The notes beneath the pieces were generated by a model, which saw only the letters and a list, made by a program, of their open reading frames with translations, searched no databases and was not told the DNA's origin. Shown piece by piece: positions 15,599 through 23,325 of a stretch of DNA of 35,518 bases. Both the position numbers and the translations under genes were made by a program. Position 1 is the stretch's first letter. Every line of letters starts with the position of its first letter. Source of the stretch: Christensenella sp. UBA4651 (GTDB lineage: Bacteria > Bacillota > Clostridia > Christensenellales > UBA1242); contig DHMD01000051.1 of the NCBI GenBank assembly GCA_002405615.1, positions 14,363 to 49,880 of the forward strand, written 5' to 3'.

Positions 15599-16924
15599 AT
15601 GATTAAACCTATTGTAGCGGTTGTTGGTAGACCGAATGTCGGCAAGTCAAGTTTTTTTAACCGTGTCGCTGGTAGGCGAATTAGTATAGTTGAGGATACG
15701 CCGGGCGTTACAAGGGATAGGCTCTATACCGATGTCGATTGGGCGGGGTATGCATTCACAATGATTGATACTGGTGGTATCGCACCTAGTAGTGATGACC
15801 AATGGCAAGAGTATATCTTGATGCAGGCACAGTTGGCAATTGATGTCGCCGATGTCGTGCTGATGATTGCGGACGGCAGAGATGGAATTACAGCAAATGA
15901 CCGCCATGTAGCACAAATTCTGCGTAAAAGCAAGAAGCCTATCGTGCTAGCAATCAACAAAATGGAGAATGCAGACTACAACAACGCAGTTGAGTTCTAT
16001 GAACTCGGGCTAGGCGAACCTCACTGTATGAGTTGCTCGCACGGCGAGGGGGTTGCCGATGTCTTGGACGAAATTGTCAAGCATTTTAGAGTAAAAGTTG
16101 ACGCAACCGAACAGGACGAAACGCTCAAAATTGCGATTGTCGGTAGACCAAACGCTGGTAAGAGTAGCCTCACAAACCGCTTACTAGGAGAGCAGAGGGT
16201 GGTGGTTAGTGATGTCGCTGGTACTACTCGTGATGCGGTAGATGTGCCTTTCCGCTACAATGGCAAGGACTATATCCTCATTGATACCGCAGGTATTAGA
16301 CGCAAGAACAAGATTGATTACGAGTCAATCGAGGGATTTAGCGTAATGCGTAGTTTGGCTGCAATTCGTAGAGCGGATATTATCCTATATGTACTGGACG
16401 CAAGCGATGAAATCACTGAGCAAGATGTGCGAGTCTTGGGATATGTCCACGAGCAAGGCAAGCCGTCCGTCATCCTGTATAACAAATGGGATTTGGTCGA
16501 GAAAGACTCGCAGACTGTGAATAAATACAAGCAATCTCTCGCCCAAAACCTCAAATTTATGGATTATTTTGTGGTCGAGTATGTTTCGGCCAAAGACGGT
16601 ACCCGTTTGAACCGAATTATGGAAAAAGTTGAGTATGTCTATAATAATGCCTGCGCTAGAATTAGTACAGGGCTATTAAATGAAATTTTGCAGGACGCAA
16701 TGAGTACCACTGAGCCGCCAACCCATAACGGTAAAAGGCTCAAAATAAACTACATTACCCAAGTGGCAGTAACTCCGCCAAGTTTCGCTATTTTTGTGAA
16801 TAATCCCGAACTCGTGCATTTCAGTTATCTCCGCTATTTGGAGAACTGCTTGCGCCGTGCCAAGAATTTTGAGGGTACGCCAATTAGGTTGTTTATTCGC
16901 AAGAAAAACAAAGATAAGGAGTAG
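15599..16924 (+). CDS. der: Ribosome assembly GTPase Der (EngA)
   Basis: Der helps mature the 50S subunit. It is the only GTPase family with two tandem G domains, and both are clear in these 441 residues. The first has GRPNVGKSS (near 9), TPGVTRD, DTGG and NKME; the second has GRPNAGKSS (near 182), AGTTRDAVD, DTAGIRRK and NKWD. The C-terminal KH-like domain follows, with FAIFVNNPELVHFSYLRYLE. The start has TAGGAGA about seven bases upstream. plsY follows after three bases, a common pairing in Firmicutes (der-gpsA/plsY). Confidence 0.97.
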   Translation: MIKPIVAVVGRPNVGKSSFFNRVAGRRISIVEDTPGVTRDRLYTDVDWAGYAFTMIDTGGIAPSSDDQWQEYILMQAQLAIDVADVVLMIADGRDGITANDRHVAQILRKSKKPIVLAINKMENADYNNAVEFYELGLGEPHCMSCSHGEGVADVLDEIVKHFRVKVDATEQDETLKIAIVGRPNAGKSSLTNRLLGEQRVVVSDVAGTTRDAVDVPFRYNGKDYILIDTAGIRRKNKIDYESIEGFSVMRSLAAIRRADIILYVLDASDEITEQDVRVLGYVHEQGKPSVILYNKWDLVEKDSQTVNKYKQSLAQNLKFMDYFVVEYVSAKDGTRLNRIMEKVEYVYNNACARISTGLLNEILQDAMSTTEPPTHNGKRLKINYITQVAVTPPSFAIFVNNPELVHFSYLRYLENCLRRAKNFEGTPIRLFIRKKNKDKE

Positions 16925-16927
16925 GGT

Positions 16928-17788
16928 ATGATTTACTGGCTTTTGGCTATATTGTGCGTTGTCAGTTATTTTATTGGTAACATCAACTTTGGTAAAATTA
17001 TTTCTCGTGCCAAAAATGTAGATTTGTCCAAAAAAGGTTCTGGCAACCTTGGCGCTACAAATATGTATCGCAACCTCGGAGCAAAACTTGGGTACTTGAC
17101 GCTAGTTTTGGACGCTCTCAAAGGAGTTGCTGCCGCCGCTATTGGTTACTTTGCTTTCGGCGGCGTTTGGTTTGGTGGTGAGTCAGCTTTCCCTGACGCT
17201 CTAATCGGACTATATTCTTGCGGACTATGTGCTGTAATCGGCCATATCTTCCCAGTAATCTACAAGTTCAAAGGCGGCAAGGGAATTTCCACCTCGCTAG
17301 GAGTGTTCCTCTTTGCTCAACCACTCGTAACACTGGTTACATTTTGCTTGTGCTTTATCTTGGTTTGGTTCGTAAAATATGTTTCACTTGCATCGCTGTT
17401 ATTAATCACTGTCTCGGTCGTTTGGCAAAATATCTTTTTGCCACAGCCAAACCTTGTGATTACCTTGCTAACATTTGGTATCTTTGCGCTCACTTGGTAC
17501 GCTCATCGCCCAAATATCGAGAGGCTACTCTCGGGAACGGAGAGGGAAACCAATATCCGTATGAAACTAATGCGGGACCAGAAACGCCAAGAAAAATATG
17601 TAAAAAAGCAAGACGAGAAACAAGAGAAGTTCTTTGAGCGTGAGGAAAGAAAGGAAATCAAGCAAGAGCAAAAAGGAATAAAAATGGAGCAAAAGCAAGT
17701 TCAAAAGGCTGAAAAACTGGTCAAGAAAAACGCTTCTAAAAATAAATCTTCACACAAATCTAGCACGAACGAGAAAACAAAAAAGTAG
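16928..17788 (+). CDS. plsY: Acyl-phosphate glycerol-3-phosphate acyltransferase PlsY with long charged tail
   Basis: PlsY adds an acyl group from acyl-phosphate to glycerol 3-phosphate, the first step of phospholipid synthesis in the membrane. The motifs are GSGNLGATNMYRNLG (about 37-51), GHIFPVIYKFKGGKGIST (about 108-125) and several hydrophobic helices up to about residue 195. The family is usually near 200 residues. Here about 90 more follow, almost all K, E, Q and R (for example QEKFFEREERKEIKQEQ), likely a cytosolic charged helix. AAGGAG lies five bases before the ATG, over the end of der. The role of the tail is unknown. Confidence 0.93.
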   Translation: MIYWLLAILCVVSYFIGNINFGKIISRAKNVDLSKKGSGNLGATNMYRNLGAKLGYLTLVLDALKGVAAAAIGYFAFGGVWFGGESAFPDALIGLYSCGLCAVIGHIFPVIYKFKGGKGISTSLGVFLFAQPLVTLVTFCLCFILVWFVKYVSLASLLLITVSVVWQNIFLPQPNLVITLLTFGIFALTWYAHRPNIERLLSGTERETNIRMKLMRDQKRQEKYVKKQDEKQEKFFEREERKEIKQEQKGIKMEQKQVQKAEKLVKKNASKNKSSHKSSTNEKTKK

Positions 17789-17801
17789 GAATAAAATTTT
17801 T

Positions 17802-17856
17802 AAGCACTTTGATTTTTAGGTTAGGTTTATAACCTATTAAGAATAAAGTGCTTTTT
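17802..17856 (+). terminator. plsY terminator
   Basis: AAGCACTTT (17802-17810) pairs with AAAGTGCTT (about 17845-17853), with a smaller AGGTT/AACCT pairing inside. Five T overlap the end. The two-tier hairpin lies 14 bases after plsY. Confidence 0.8.
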
Positions 17857-17908
17857 GCATTTTGGCTAATTATTATGTCGAAATAATGCGAATATTACAT
17901 TATACCCC

Positions 17909-17937
17909 TTGAAAATCGGATAACAATATAGTATAAT
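17909..17937 (+). promoter_or_regulatory. Promoter of the 465-codon orphan gene
   Basis: TTGAAA (17909-17914), 17 bases and TATAAT (17932-17937) form a strong sigma-A promoter, so the orphan gene is probably well transcribed in growing cells. Confidence 0.85.
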
Positions 17938-17966
17938 AAATTAAATAAAATGTGTAGAGGTTAGTT

Positions 17967-19364
17967 ATGATGAGTCATTTGAACGAGAAAGATTTGCGTA
18001 GATTTCCCCAAAGAGGGTACAAGATTGCGTTGATTTTACCGCAATTGAACGAGGAAAAGTTGAGAAGTTGTATTACATATTACCGCAATATCTATAACAG
18101 TTTATCGAGCCGTGGCTCTCAGCCTTTTGACCCTATCAATCAGGTAATTACTGGTATTGTAGGCAGAGAGGAGTACACATTCTTGCTGGTTAGAGACTAT
18201 AACGAGCAAGACGAATTGCTAACATACTTCCCTGAATATGCTGCCAGTTTAGATAGGCTGGGGGACAATGGGAAACTCGATATGCTCAAAGTAATGCCAG
18301 ACGGTAGCATAACTGATGCCAATCTGATTCCTTTGTGTAATATTCGCAAACTTTCTGAATTTGACAAAATCAAATTGCAAGCCGTAATTCACAACAGAAT
18401 GGACGGCGTAGAAAATTTCGATTTTACTTTGGTTGATAATCATGGTACAGGTACTACCAAAGTTTATTACAAAAAGGCTAGGGTAAAATGCAGCTTAAAG
18501 AAAGAGAGTAGAGATTCATATCGTGAGTATCGTTTTGCGAGGGTCATGCGTATGTTTTATAATGAATCATATACCGCTTTTGGTGAAAATTTCTTTTTGA
18601 ATAATAATGTCGAGTTTCTAGATGAATTGAATTGCCCCACTACACAAATAAAACTTTATTCGATGGATAGGCGAGAAAAAGAGCAGAAAATTGAAAAGCA
18701 GTATTCACCGAAAGGGTTGTTTGTTTCTGCTGATTTTGATCAAATCGAATGTCCAAAAGGTTATAAGGTTTTGGCAATAAAACAAGCAACAAAGGACTGT
18801 GATTATAATTACATTCCCAAGGTCATTTCTAGGAGCTTTAATAAAACTAAGGCTTTTGATGTCAGTGTAAAAGTTCAATCAACATTTGTCAACTCGCAAG
18901 AAGTAATAGCTATTTACTGCAAAGAGAATGCATACGATGCTATGAATAATAGGGTAAGTATAATCTATGCCCATCTAGCAAAGAGCCGTTACTACAAGAA
19001 TGATAGTACAATGTTTTATTACCGTGATGTCAATAATCAGGTTATGCCAATTAGCCATGTGCACCTGTGCCAAGCAGATGTTTGTGGAATCCCATCGGAG
19101 CAAAAATTGCAATCTGTTTTGGAGAGCAAGATCGGTAACGGATATAATATTGATATAAAGTACAACAAGAATGGCAATTATGATTGTTACGCAAAAGTGA
19201 ATGAGTGTGCTGCTGCTAGGGCGCAGTCTATAAATACTTTAGACTGGAACAAAAGCGCAGCAATCCGTGCAGCACAAAGTACTTTCGGTAGTGATTTGGT
19301 TGTATATCAAGAGAATGATGGTTCTATCAAGGGCGCTACCAAATCGGCCGAGATGCAAAGGTAA
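17967..19364 (+). CDS. Uncharacterised cytosolic protein, 465 residues
   Basis: I do not recognise this protein. It shows no signal peptide, membrane helix or nucleotide-binding loop. It is rich in K, R, N and Y, with scattered cysteines (about nine) that form no CxxC pair. Some stretches look like beta-rich domains (VVYQENDGSIKGATKSAE at the end, and the N-terminal REEYTFLLVRDYNEQDEL). Two ATG codons stand in tandem at 17967 and 17970 behind a GAGG site. The gene stands alone between a strong promoter and a perfect terminator, so it is a real monocistronic unit. Its neighbours (plsY before, yqfC after) give no hint of function. Confidence 0.75.
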   Translation: MMSHLNEKDLRRFPQRGYKIALILPQLNEEKLRSCITYYRNIYNSLSSRGSQPFDPINQVITGIVGREEYTFLLVRDYNEQDELLTYFPEYAASLDRLGDNGKLDMLKVMPDGSITDANLIPLCNIRKLSEFDKIKLQAVIHNRMDGVENFDFTLVDNHGTGTTKVYYKKARVKCSLKKESRDSYREYRFARVMRMFYNESYTAFGENFFLNNNVEFLDELNCPTTQIKLYSMDRREKEQKIEKQYSPKGLFVSADFDQIECPKGYKVLAIKQATKDCDYNYIPKVISRSFNKTKAFDVSVKVQSTFVNSQEVIAIYCKENAYDAMNNRVSIIYAHLAKSRYYKNDSTMFYYRDVNNQVMPISHVHLCQADVCGIPSEQKLQSVLESKIGNGYNIDIKYNKNGNYDCYAKVNECAAARAQSINTLDWNKSAAIRAAQSTFGSDLVVYQENDGSIKGATKSAEMQR

Positions 19365-19380
19365 AATTAATAATTTAGGG

Positions 19381-19413
19381 TGCATAGTACTTGCATAGTA
19401 CCTGCATAATACC
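19381..19413 (+). repeat. Three tandem 11-bp direct repeats
   Basis: TGCATAGTACT, TGCATAGTACC and TGCATAATACC follow each other without gaps, one helical turn apart. They lie between the stop of the 465-codon gene and its terminator. Each unit contains a near-palindromic GTAC/TGCA core. A protein-binding array or a feature of the mRNA 3' end are both possible. Confidence 0.7.
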
Positions 19414-19416
19414 CAC

Positions 19417-19446
19417 AAAATCCCGTAAAATAGCGGGATTTTTTCA
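19417..19446 (+). terminator. Terminator of the 465-codon gene
   Basis: AAAATCCCG (19417-19425) pairs perfectly with CGGGATTTT (19434-19442) and T continues to 19444. On the minus strand the hairpin could also slow transcription coming from yqfC. Confidence 0.9.
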
Positions 19447-19500
19447 TTTTGACGGATTATTTCTAATTTTTTGAGAATTAATGTTGTGTCGCAGAAGTAG

Positions 19501-19770
19501 TTAAATTTTAATTTTACTACTGTCATAGTAGCCATATATTTCACCCGAAATGGTAACTGACCCCACACACAAATTCTGGATTTTCAGATTTTCTCCCCAA
19601 ATTGAGTACGCCGCTTTCCCTATACACAAGTCGACTTTTACCGCCGAGCAGTTTCTGATTGTAATTGCCCCCTCAATATGTAACCCCTTGCCGTTGAGAT
19701 TGAGTATGGAAAAAGTGCGGGCGGTTGCTCCGTTTAGATTTAGGGCAGAAGCGAGGTCATCTAGCAACAT
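19501..19770 (-). CDS. yqfC: YabP/YqfC-family sporulation protein
   Basis: The 89 residues show the regular beta pattern of YabP/YqfC: a hydrophobic strand with G (SILNLNGKGLHIEG), then ITIRNCSAVKVDLCIG, AYSIWGENLKIQNL and VTISGEIYGYY. In B. subtilis yqfC is made in the mother cell and sits directly before yqfD. Here it lies beside yqfD but divergently, with 81 bases between the two starts. AAGGAG lies about six bases before the ATG, which supports a real gene. The match is by pattern; the family is short and diverse. Confidence 0.72.
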   Translation of the reverse strand: MLLDDLASALNLNGATARTFSILNLNGKGLHIEGAITIRNCSAVKVDLCIGKAAYSIWGENLKIQNLCVGSVTISGEIYGYYDSSKIKI

Positions 19771-19793
19771 ATTACTCTCCTTAATTTTTGTAT

Positions 19794-19823
19794 ATTATAT
19801 TTTGCGGCTTTCCGTAATATGAT
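19794..19823. promoter_or_regulatory. Possible divergent sigma-E promoters of yqfC and yqfD
   Basis: On the minus strand TCATATT (19822-19816) matches the sigma-E -35 consensus KMATATT fully. After exactly 14 bases, AATATAAT (19801-19794) matches the -10 CATACAHT at 6 of 8. Reading the plus strand, the same two boxes serve in reverse: TTATATT (6 of 7), 14 bases, AATATGAT (5 of 8). No better sigma-A promoter was found for either gene. Mother-cell control fits both gene families. Confidence 0.5.
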
Positions 19824-19851
19824 ATTATACTAAACAAAAAGGAGTAAAGCA

Positions 19852-20961
19852 GTGCAGTTCAACAAAAAAGCAAAAGTTGAGGTAACTGGTGTAAACTTCG
19901 GTGAACTCGTTGCACTCATCCAAAAGGCGCAAATTGCTGTAAATTTCCGCAGAATTAGTGATACAGTAATGCTTTTTGAAACCAACAACCGCAATTTGCC
20001 AATATTGTTTGATATACTTACAAAAAAGTGCTATACTTATAAAGTATATCGTACGAGCGGGTTAAACCTTTGGCAAGTGGTTGGAGGACTGGTCGGGCTT
20101 ATGCTGATGTCTATATTGTTGATAGTGCTGTCGCTATTTTGTTTCGGCACAAAGGTAATCGCCGCAGACCCTAATGTTGAGACCGCTATTAGCGAATACC
20201 TAAATTCCCAAAACTGTACTCACTCTATGTGGCGAAATATTGATTGCGATACTCTGGAAACACAAATTATGTCTGCCATTCCCGAGGTCAGTATGGTTAA
20301 TGTCAGCCGAAAAGGTGTCTATCTGATAGTCAATACCTCAATCGGCACCTTGCCTAATGAACCGAATAATGTAGAGGATAACAGTACTGGCATTTTCGCT
20401 ACTCGTGAGGGGATTGTTTCCCGAATTTTTGTTGCAAGTGGCACTCCGCTAGTGAAGGTTGGGGATACTGTGTCAGTTGGTCAAATGCTGGTCGCCCCGT
20501 ACATTCTCGATGCAGAAGAAAATCAAACTCCCGTCAAAATTCGTGCCGATGTGTATCTGTACACTTGGGAGTCGAGTTGCGTGGAATTTTGCGAAAATGG
20601 CGTGGAGTATGTTAGAACTGGTAACTATGTTTCCGCTACAAAAACGATGTTTGGCGGTACAGTTTTGACGAATCAAGAGGTTGTAGTTTCGTATGCCACT
20701 TACGAGGTGCAGACCAGTCGGCGATATTTGAGTTCCGTACTTCCGCTCGCTGTGGAAACGACATACTATTTTGAAACTGTCGCAACCCCAACGACTCGCA
20801 ATTTTGACGCAGAAAAAGATGCCCTTATTTATGAGGCAAAGCAAAAACTTTTCTCAAAAATTGACGAGAATGATACACTGGAACAAAAATATACAATCAA
20901 CAAGGTAGACGACAAATATTATGTAAATTATTACGCAAAATGCGAATATAAGGTAGGATAA
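19852..20961 (+). CDS. yqfD: Sporulation protein YqfD
   Basis: The 369 residues have the YqfD layout: a soluble N-terminal domain, one membrane helix at about 75-98, and an outside domain with FATREGIVSRIFVASGTPLV followed by KVGDTVSVGQML (about 183-214), a lipoyl/barrel-like turn found in this family. In B. subtilis YqfD is a mother-cell sporulation protein of uncertain biochemical role. The start is GTG at 19852 with AAAGGAG seven bases upstream. ybeY follows after two bases. The usual phoH between yqfD and ybeY is missing here. Confidence 0.85.
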   Translation: MQFNKKAKVEVTGVNFGELVALIQKAQIAVNFRRISDTVMLFETNNRNLPILFDILTKKCYTYKVYRTSGLNLWQVVGGLVGLMLMSILLIVLSLFCFGTKVIAADPNVETAISEYLNSQNCTHSMWRNIDCDTLETQIMSAIPEVSMVNVSRKGVYLIVNTSIGTLPNEPNNVEDNSTGIFATREGIVSRIFVASGTPLVKVGDTVSVGQMLVAPYILDAEENQTPVKIRADVYLYTWESSCVEFCENGVEYVRTGNYVSATKTMFGGTVLTNQEVVVSYATYEVQTSRRYLSSVLPLAVETTYYFETVATPTTRNFDAEKDALIYEAKQKLFSKIDENDTLEQKYTINKVDDKYYVNYYAKCEYKVG

Positions 20962-20963
20962 AA

Positions 20964-21455
20964 ATGAAATTAACTCTGCAAAATAAAACACAAAATGAAA
21001 CACTATCACAAAAAACTATGCAAAAAATTGCTACCGAGGTGATGAAACTCAAAAATCAGCCGACTCGCCATATCGCTGTCGGCATTTTTATAGTAGGTGA
21101 GGACGAAATTCACCAAATCAACAACGAATATCGCCACAAAGACAAGGCAACCGATGTCATAACTTTCCGAATGATGGACACCGCTAGCGGTTTGGAATTA
21201 ACAAAGGCAAATTTCCCGCTCGACTATGACCCAGATAATGGCGGGCTGTATCTCGGAGATATTTTTATTTGCTATAATGTAGCCGCTGCTCAAGCCACCG
21301 AAATGGGACATTCGACCGACCGTGAAATTGCAGAGTTGCTGGTTCACGGTATGCTCCATATTTTAGGACACGACCACGAAGTGCCTGAGGAAGCGCAAGT
21401 TATGAAAAGTTTTGAAGAAGCAATGTATCCCATACTAGACAAATTGGTAGGTTGA
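20964..21455 (+). CDS. ybeY: Endoribonuclease YbeY
   Basis: YbeY is a zinc-dependent RNase for 16S rRNA 3' maturation and ribosome quality control. The 163 residues carry INNEYRHKDKATDVITF, GLYLGDIFI and the zinc-binding VHGMLHILGHDHEVP, with three histidines in the HxxLHxxGxDH pattern. An insertion of about 15 residues after ITF (MMDTASGLELTKANFPLDYD) is longer than in many homologues. AGGTAGGA lies five bases before the ATG. It lies in yqfD-ybeY-cdd order, as in many Firmicutes. Confidence 0.94.
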   Translation: MKLTLQNKTQNETLSQKTMQKIATEVMKLKNQPTRHIAVGIFIVGEDEIHQINNEYRHKDKATDVITFRMMDTASGLELTKANFPLDYDPDNGGLYLGDIFICYNVAAAQATEMGHSTDREIAELLVHGMLHILGHDHEVPEEAQVMKSFEEAMYPILDKLVG

Positions 21456-21457
21456 TT

Positions 21458-21850
21458 ATGGAACAAGAAATACTCAATAAATTGATTACAAAAGCCCGTG
21501 AGGCGAGCGAGCGTGCCTACTGCCCGTACACCGAAACCCCAGTCGGGGCGTGTGTTCTGACCAAGAATGGTATGGTTTTTACTGGTTGCAATATCGAGAA
21601 TGTTACACTTTCTAATACTTTTGGAGCGCTGGAAGTCGCCGTTTGCAAGGCAATTAGTGAGGGAGGGAATAATATAATCGCAGTTGTAATTTATTGCGAA
21701 CCCAAAATCGTGTTCCCAAGTGGCAGTGAACGCCAGTTTTTGCGTGAATTTGGCTCTCGCAGTTCGGTAATCTGTGCTAGTCGTGATGAAGTCCAAGAAT
21801 TTACAATCCAAGAATTACTCCCTTACGCCGTCAGCAACGATGGTTTTTAG
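21458..21850 (+). CDS. Cytidine deaminase-like protein lacking zinc ligands (probable pseudoenzyme)
   Basis: Overall the 130 residues follow cytidine deaminase (Cdd): AREASERAYCPYTETPVGA, MVFTGCNIENV with the substrate-binding N45 and E47, and RQFLREFG. The catalytic parts are gone. Aligned without gaps, the CAE motif is G56-A-L58, so the zinc cysteine and the catalytic glutamate are lost; the PCxxC pair is P87-S88-G-S-E91, so both remaining zinc cysteines are lost. The reading frame is intact and fold residues are kept. I place the start at ATG 21458, two bases after ybeY; a TTG at 21452 overlaps the ybeY stop. It occupies the usual cdd position, but a deaminase reaction is not expected. A regulatory or structural role is possible. 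Confidence 0.82.
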   Translation: MEQEILNKLITKAREASERAYCPYTETPVGACVLTKNGMVFTGCNIENVTLSNTFGALEVAVCKAISEGGNNIIAVVIYCEPKIVFPSGSERQFLREFGSRSSVICASRDEVQEFTIQELLPYAVSNDGF

Positions 21851-21859
21851 CCTAATATA

Positions 21860-21875
21860 CCCCCCCCAAAAAAAA
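21860..21875 (+). repeat. C8A8 homopolymer pair
   Basis: Eight C (21860-21867) are followed directly by eight A (21868-21875), nine bases after the cdd-like stop. On the minus strand this reads T8G8 followed at once by TATATT, a -10-like box; TTGAGT lies 15 bases upstream of that box. Both runs are prone to slippage. Confidence 0.85.
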
Positions 21876-21917
21876 CTCAAAAATATTTGAGGAATTTTGA
21901 AAAAGTGTGTTTTTTAT

Positions 21918-21947
21918 TTGACTAAAAATGTCGTAATTTGTTACAAT
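21918..21947 (+). promoter_or_regulatory. Promoter of a possible small RNA
   Basis: TTGACT (21918-21923), 18 bases and TACAAT (21942-21947) form a good sigma-A promoter. No gene starts downstream before the terminator at 22035. Confidence 0.75.
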
Positions 21948-21953
21948 AATACT

Positions 21954-22062
21954 CATAGGGGAAAATGGGAAGAAATATTTACTAAATAGAGGCACAGGGT
22001 TTTACCCCGAACCCAGTTATAAATTAATTAAATCAAAAGCACCAATCGGTGCTTTTCCTATT
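21954..22062 (+). ncRNA. Candidate small RNA of about 108 bases
   Basis: A promoter and a perfect terminator frame a stretch with no gene except a possible six-codon reading frame (ATG at 21965, stop TAA). It contains the GGGTTTTACCCCGAACCC segment (21997-22013 region), a small hairpin plus GAACC tail. A related promoter-plus-hairpin block occurs at 34174-34242. It matches no RNA class I know; 6S, SRP and tmRNA signatures are absent. It could also be the attenuated leader of the DUF2804 gene. Confidence 0.5.
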
Positions 22063-22063
22063 T
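22035..22063 (+). terminator. Terminator of the candidate small RNA
   Basis: AAAAGCACC (22035-22043), a four-base loop and GGTGCTTTT (22048-22056) form a perfect stem, followed by a CCTATTTT tail. Confidence 0.85.
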
Positions 22064-22152
22064 TATTCAAGATAATTTACATTTAGCGTAGGCTCTTTAT
22101 CTATATGTTGTTTCTGTATTACTTCGATAAAAATTTTTACCTCCAAATTGTT

Positions 22153-22180
22153 TTGGAAAAATTGATTTTCGTGATATAGT
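22153..22180 (+). promoter_or_regulatory. DUF2804 gene promoter
   Basis: TTGGAA (22153-22158), 16 bases and TATAGT (22175-22180) give a moderate sigma-A promoter, 19 bases before the ATG. The stretch 22064-22150 before it shows nothing else I can support. Confidence 0.6.
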
Positions 22181-22199
22181 AATTAATAGGGGGTAATAT

Positions 22200-23225
22200 A
22201 TGAATAATGAGATAAAAACACGAGTTCCATTGCTCGACACTGCGGGGAACATTGCTTATGCAGGATATGCAAAAAGTATGCTTTTTGACTATGACCGCAA
22301 AGCAATCAAGGCGGGCAAACTTCGTATTAAAGAGTGGGATTATTACTTGATATACAACCAAAAGTACGCTATCGCACTTACGGTAGCAGACAACAGTTAT
22401 ATGGGGCTAATTTCCGCTAGTTTTATAGATTTTGACAAGAAAACACAACATACGACCAGCCCGATGACCTTTATGCCAAAGGGGAAGACCAACTTGCCTA
22501 GTACTTCGTTAACGGGGGACACGGTATTTAGCAACAAGCGAGTAGATTTCTGTTTCGCAAACAATAATGGCGACCGCAGAATACGGGCAAGAATGAAAAA
22601 ATTTGACGGCAAAAAAGATTTTTACGCAGAGTTCGTGCTGACTGATGAGCCCAAAGAGAGTATGGTAATTGCAACTCCTTTTGACAAAGACAAGCATTTT
22701 TATTTTAACCAAAAAATCGTAGGCTTCCGTGCGAAAGGTTTTGCGGTTATCGGCGACCAGCAAATTGCCTTTGATGACGACACTTTTGCCTTGCTCGATT
22801 GGGGGAGGGGCGTGTGGACATATAGCAATACTTGGTACTGGTCAAGTGCCTGTGGTGAGGTTGATGGCGTGCCTTTTGGCTTTAACCTCGGCTACGGTTT
22901 CGGCAACACCTCGGCAGCGACTGAGAATATGATTTTTTATAACGGACAAGCCCACAAACTCGACCAAGTCAAGTTCAATATTCCTACCAAGAAAGGCAAA
23001 CTAGATTTTTTGAGCAAATGGACTTTTACCTCGAACGACAATAGGCTAAACCTAAACTTTGAGCCAATACTCGACCGTTACGCAAATTCAAACGCACTGA
23101 TAATCAAAAGTACGCAGCACCAAGTATTCGGCAGATTTTCGGGAACTGTTACGCTCGATGACGGCAAAGAAATAACTATTAGCAACTTTTTGGGATTTGC
23201 CGAAAAAGTGGACAATAGGTGGTAA
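22200..23225 (+). CDS. DUF2804 family protein
   Basis: The 341 residues match DUF2804: the opening LLDTAGNIAYAGYAKSMLFD, LRIKEWDYYLIYN, then the conserved core FALLDWGRGVWTYSNTWYWS with SACGEVDGVPFGFNLGYGFG, and FGRFSGTV near the end. The fold is related to lipocalin-like hydroxyneurosporene-dehydrogenase (CrtC/AttH) beta barrels, but no member has a firm biochemical role. No signal peptide or membrane helix is visible, so it is cytosolic. AGGGGG lies six bases before the ATG. It is monocistronic and converges on mscS across a shared terminator. Confidence 0.85.
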   Translation: MNNEIKTRVPLLDTAGNIAYAGYAKSMLFDYDRKAIKAGKLRIKEWDYYLIYNQKYAIALTVADNSYMGLISASFIDFDKKTQHTTSPMTFMPKGKTNLPSTSLTGDTVFSNKRVDFCFANNNGDRRIRARMKKFDGKKDFYAEFVLTDEPKESMVIATPFDKDKHFYFNQKIVGFRAKGFAVIGDQQIAFDDDTFALLDWGRGVWTYSNTWYWSSACGEVDGVPFGFNLGYGFGNTSAATENMIFYNGQAHKLDQVKFNIPTKKGKLDFLSKWTFTSNDNRLNLNFEPILDRYANSNALIIKSTQHQVFGRFSGTVTLDDGKEITISNFLGFAEKVDNRW

Positions 23226-23256
23226 TTTTTTAATCACGAAACCCAAATCATAATAC

Positions 23257-23303
23257 AAAAAACACCTATGGGCTAATTTTTAGCCTAACAATAGGTGTTT
23301 TTT
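23257..23303. terminator. Bidirectional terminator between DUF2804 gene and mscS
   Basis: An A-rich arm ending ACACCTAT (to 23269) pairs with ATAGGTGTTTTTT (23291-23303). An inner GGGCTA/TAGCCT pairing extends the hairpin. A and T runs on both sides let it act in both directions. Confidence 0.9.
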
Positions 23304-23325
23304 GTTTTGCAAAATTTGATTTGCA

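Noticed and set aside
19550..19822. 90-codon plus-strand frame opposite yqfC
   Set aside because: It is the shadow of yqfC, which has a good ribosome site and a family pattern; this frame has neither.
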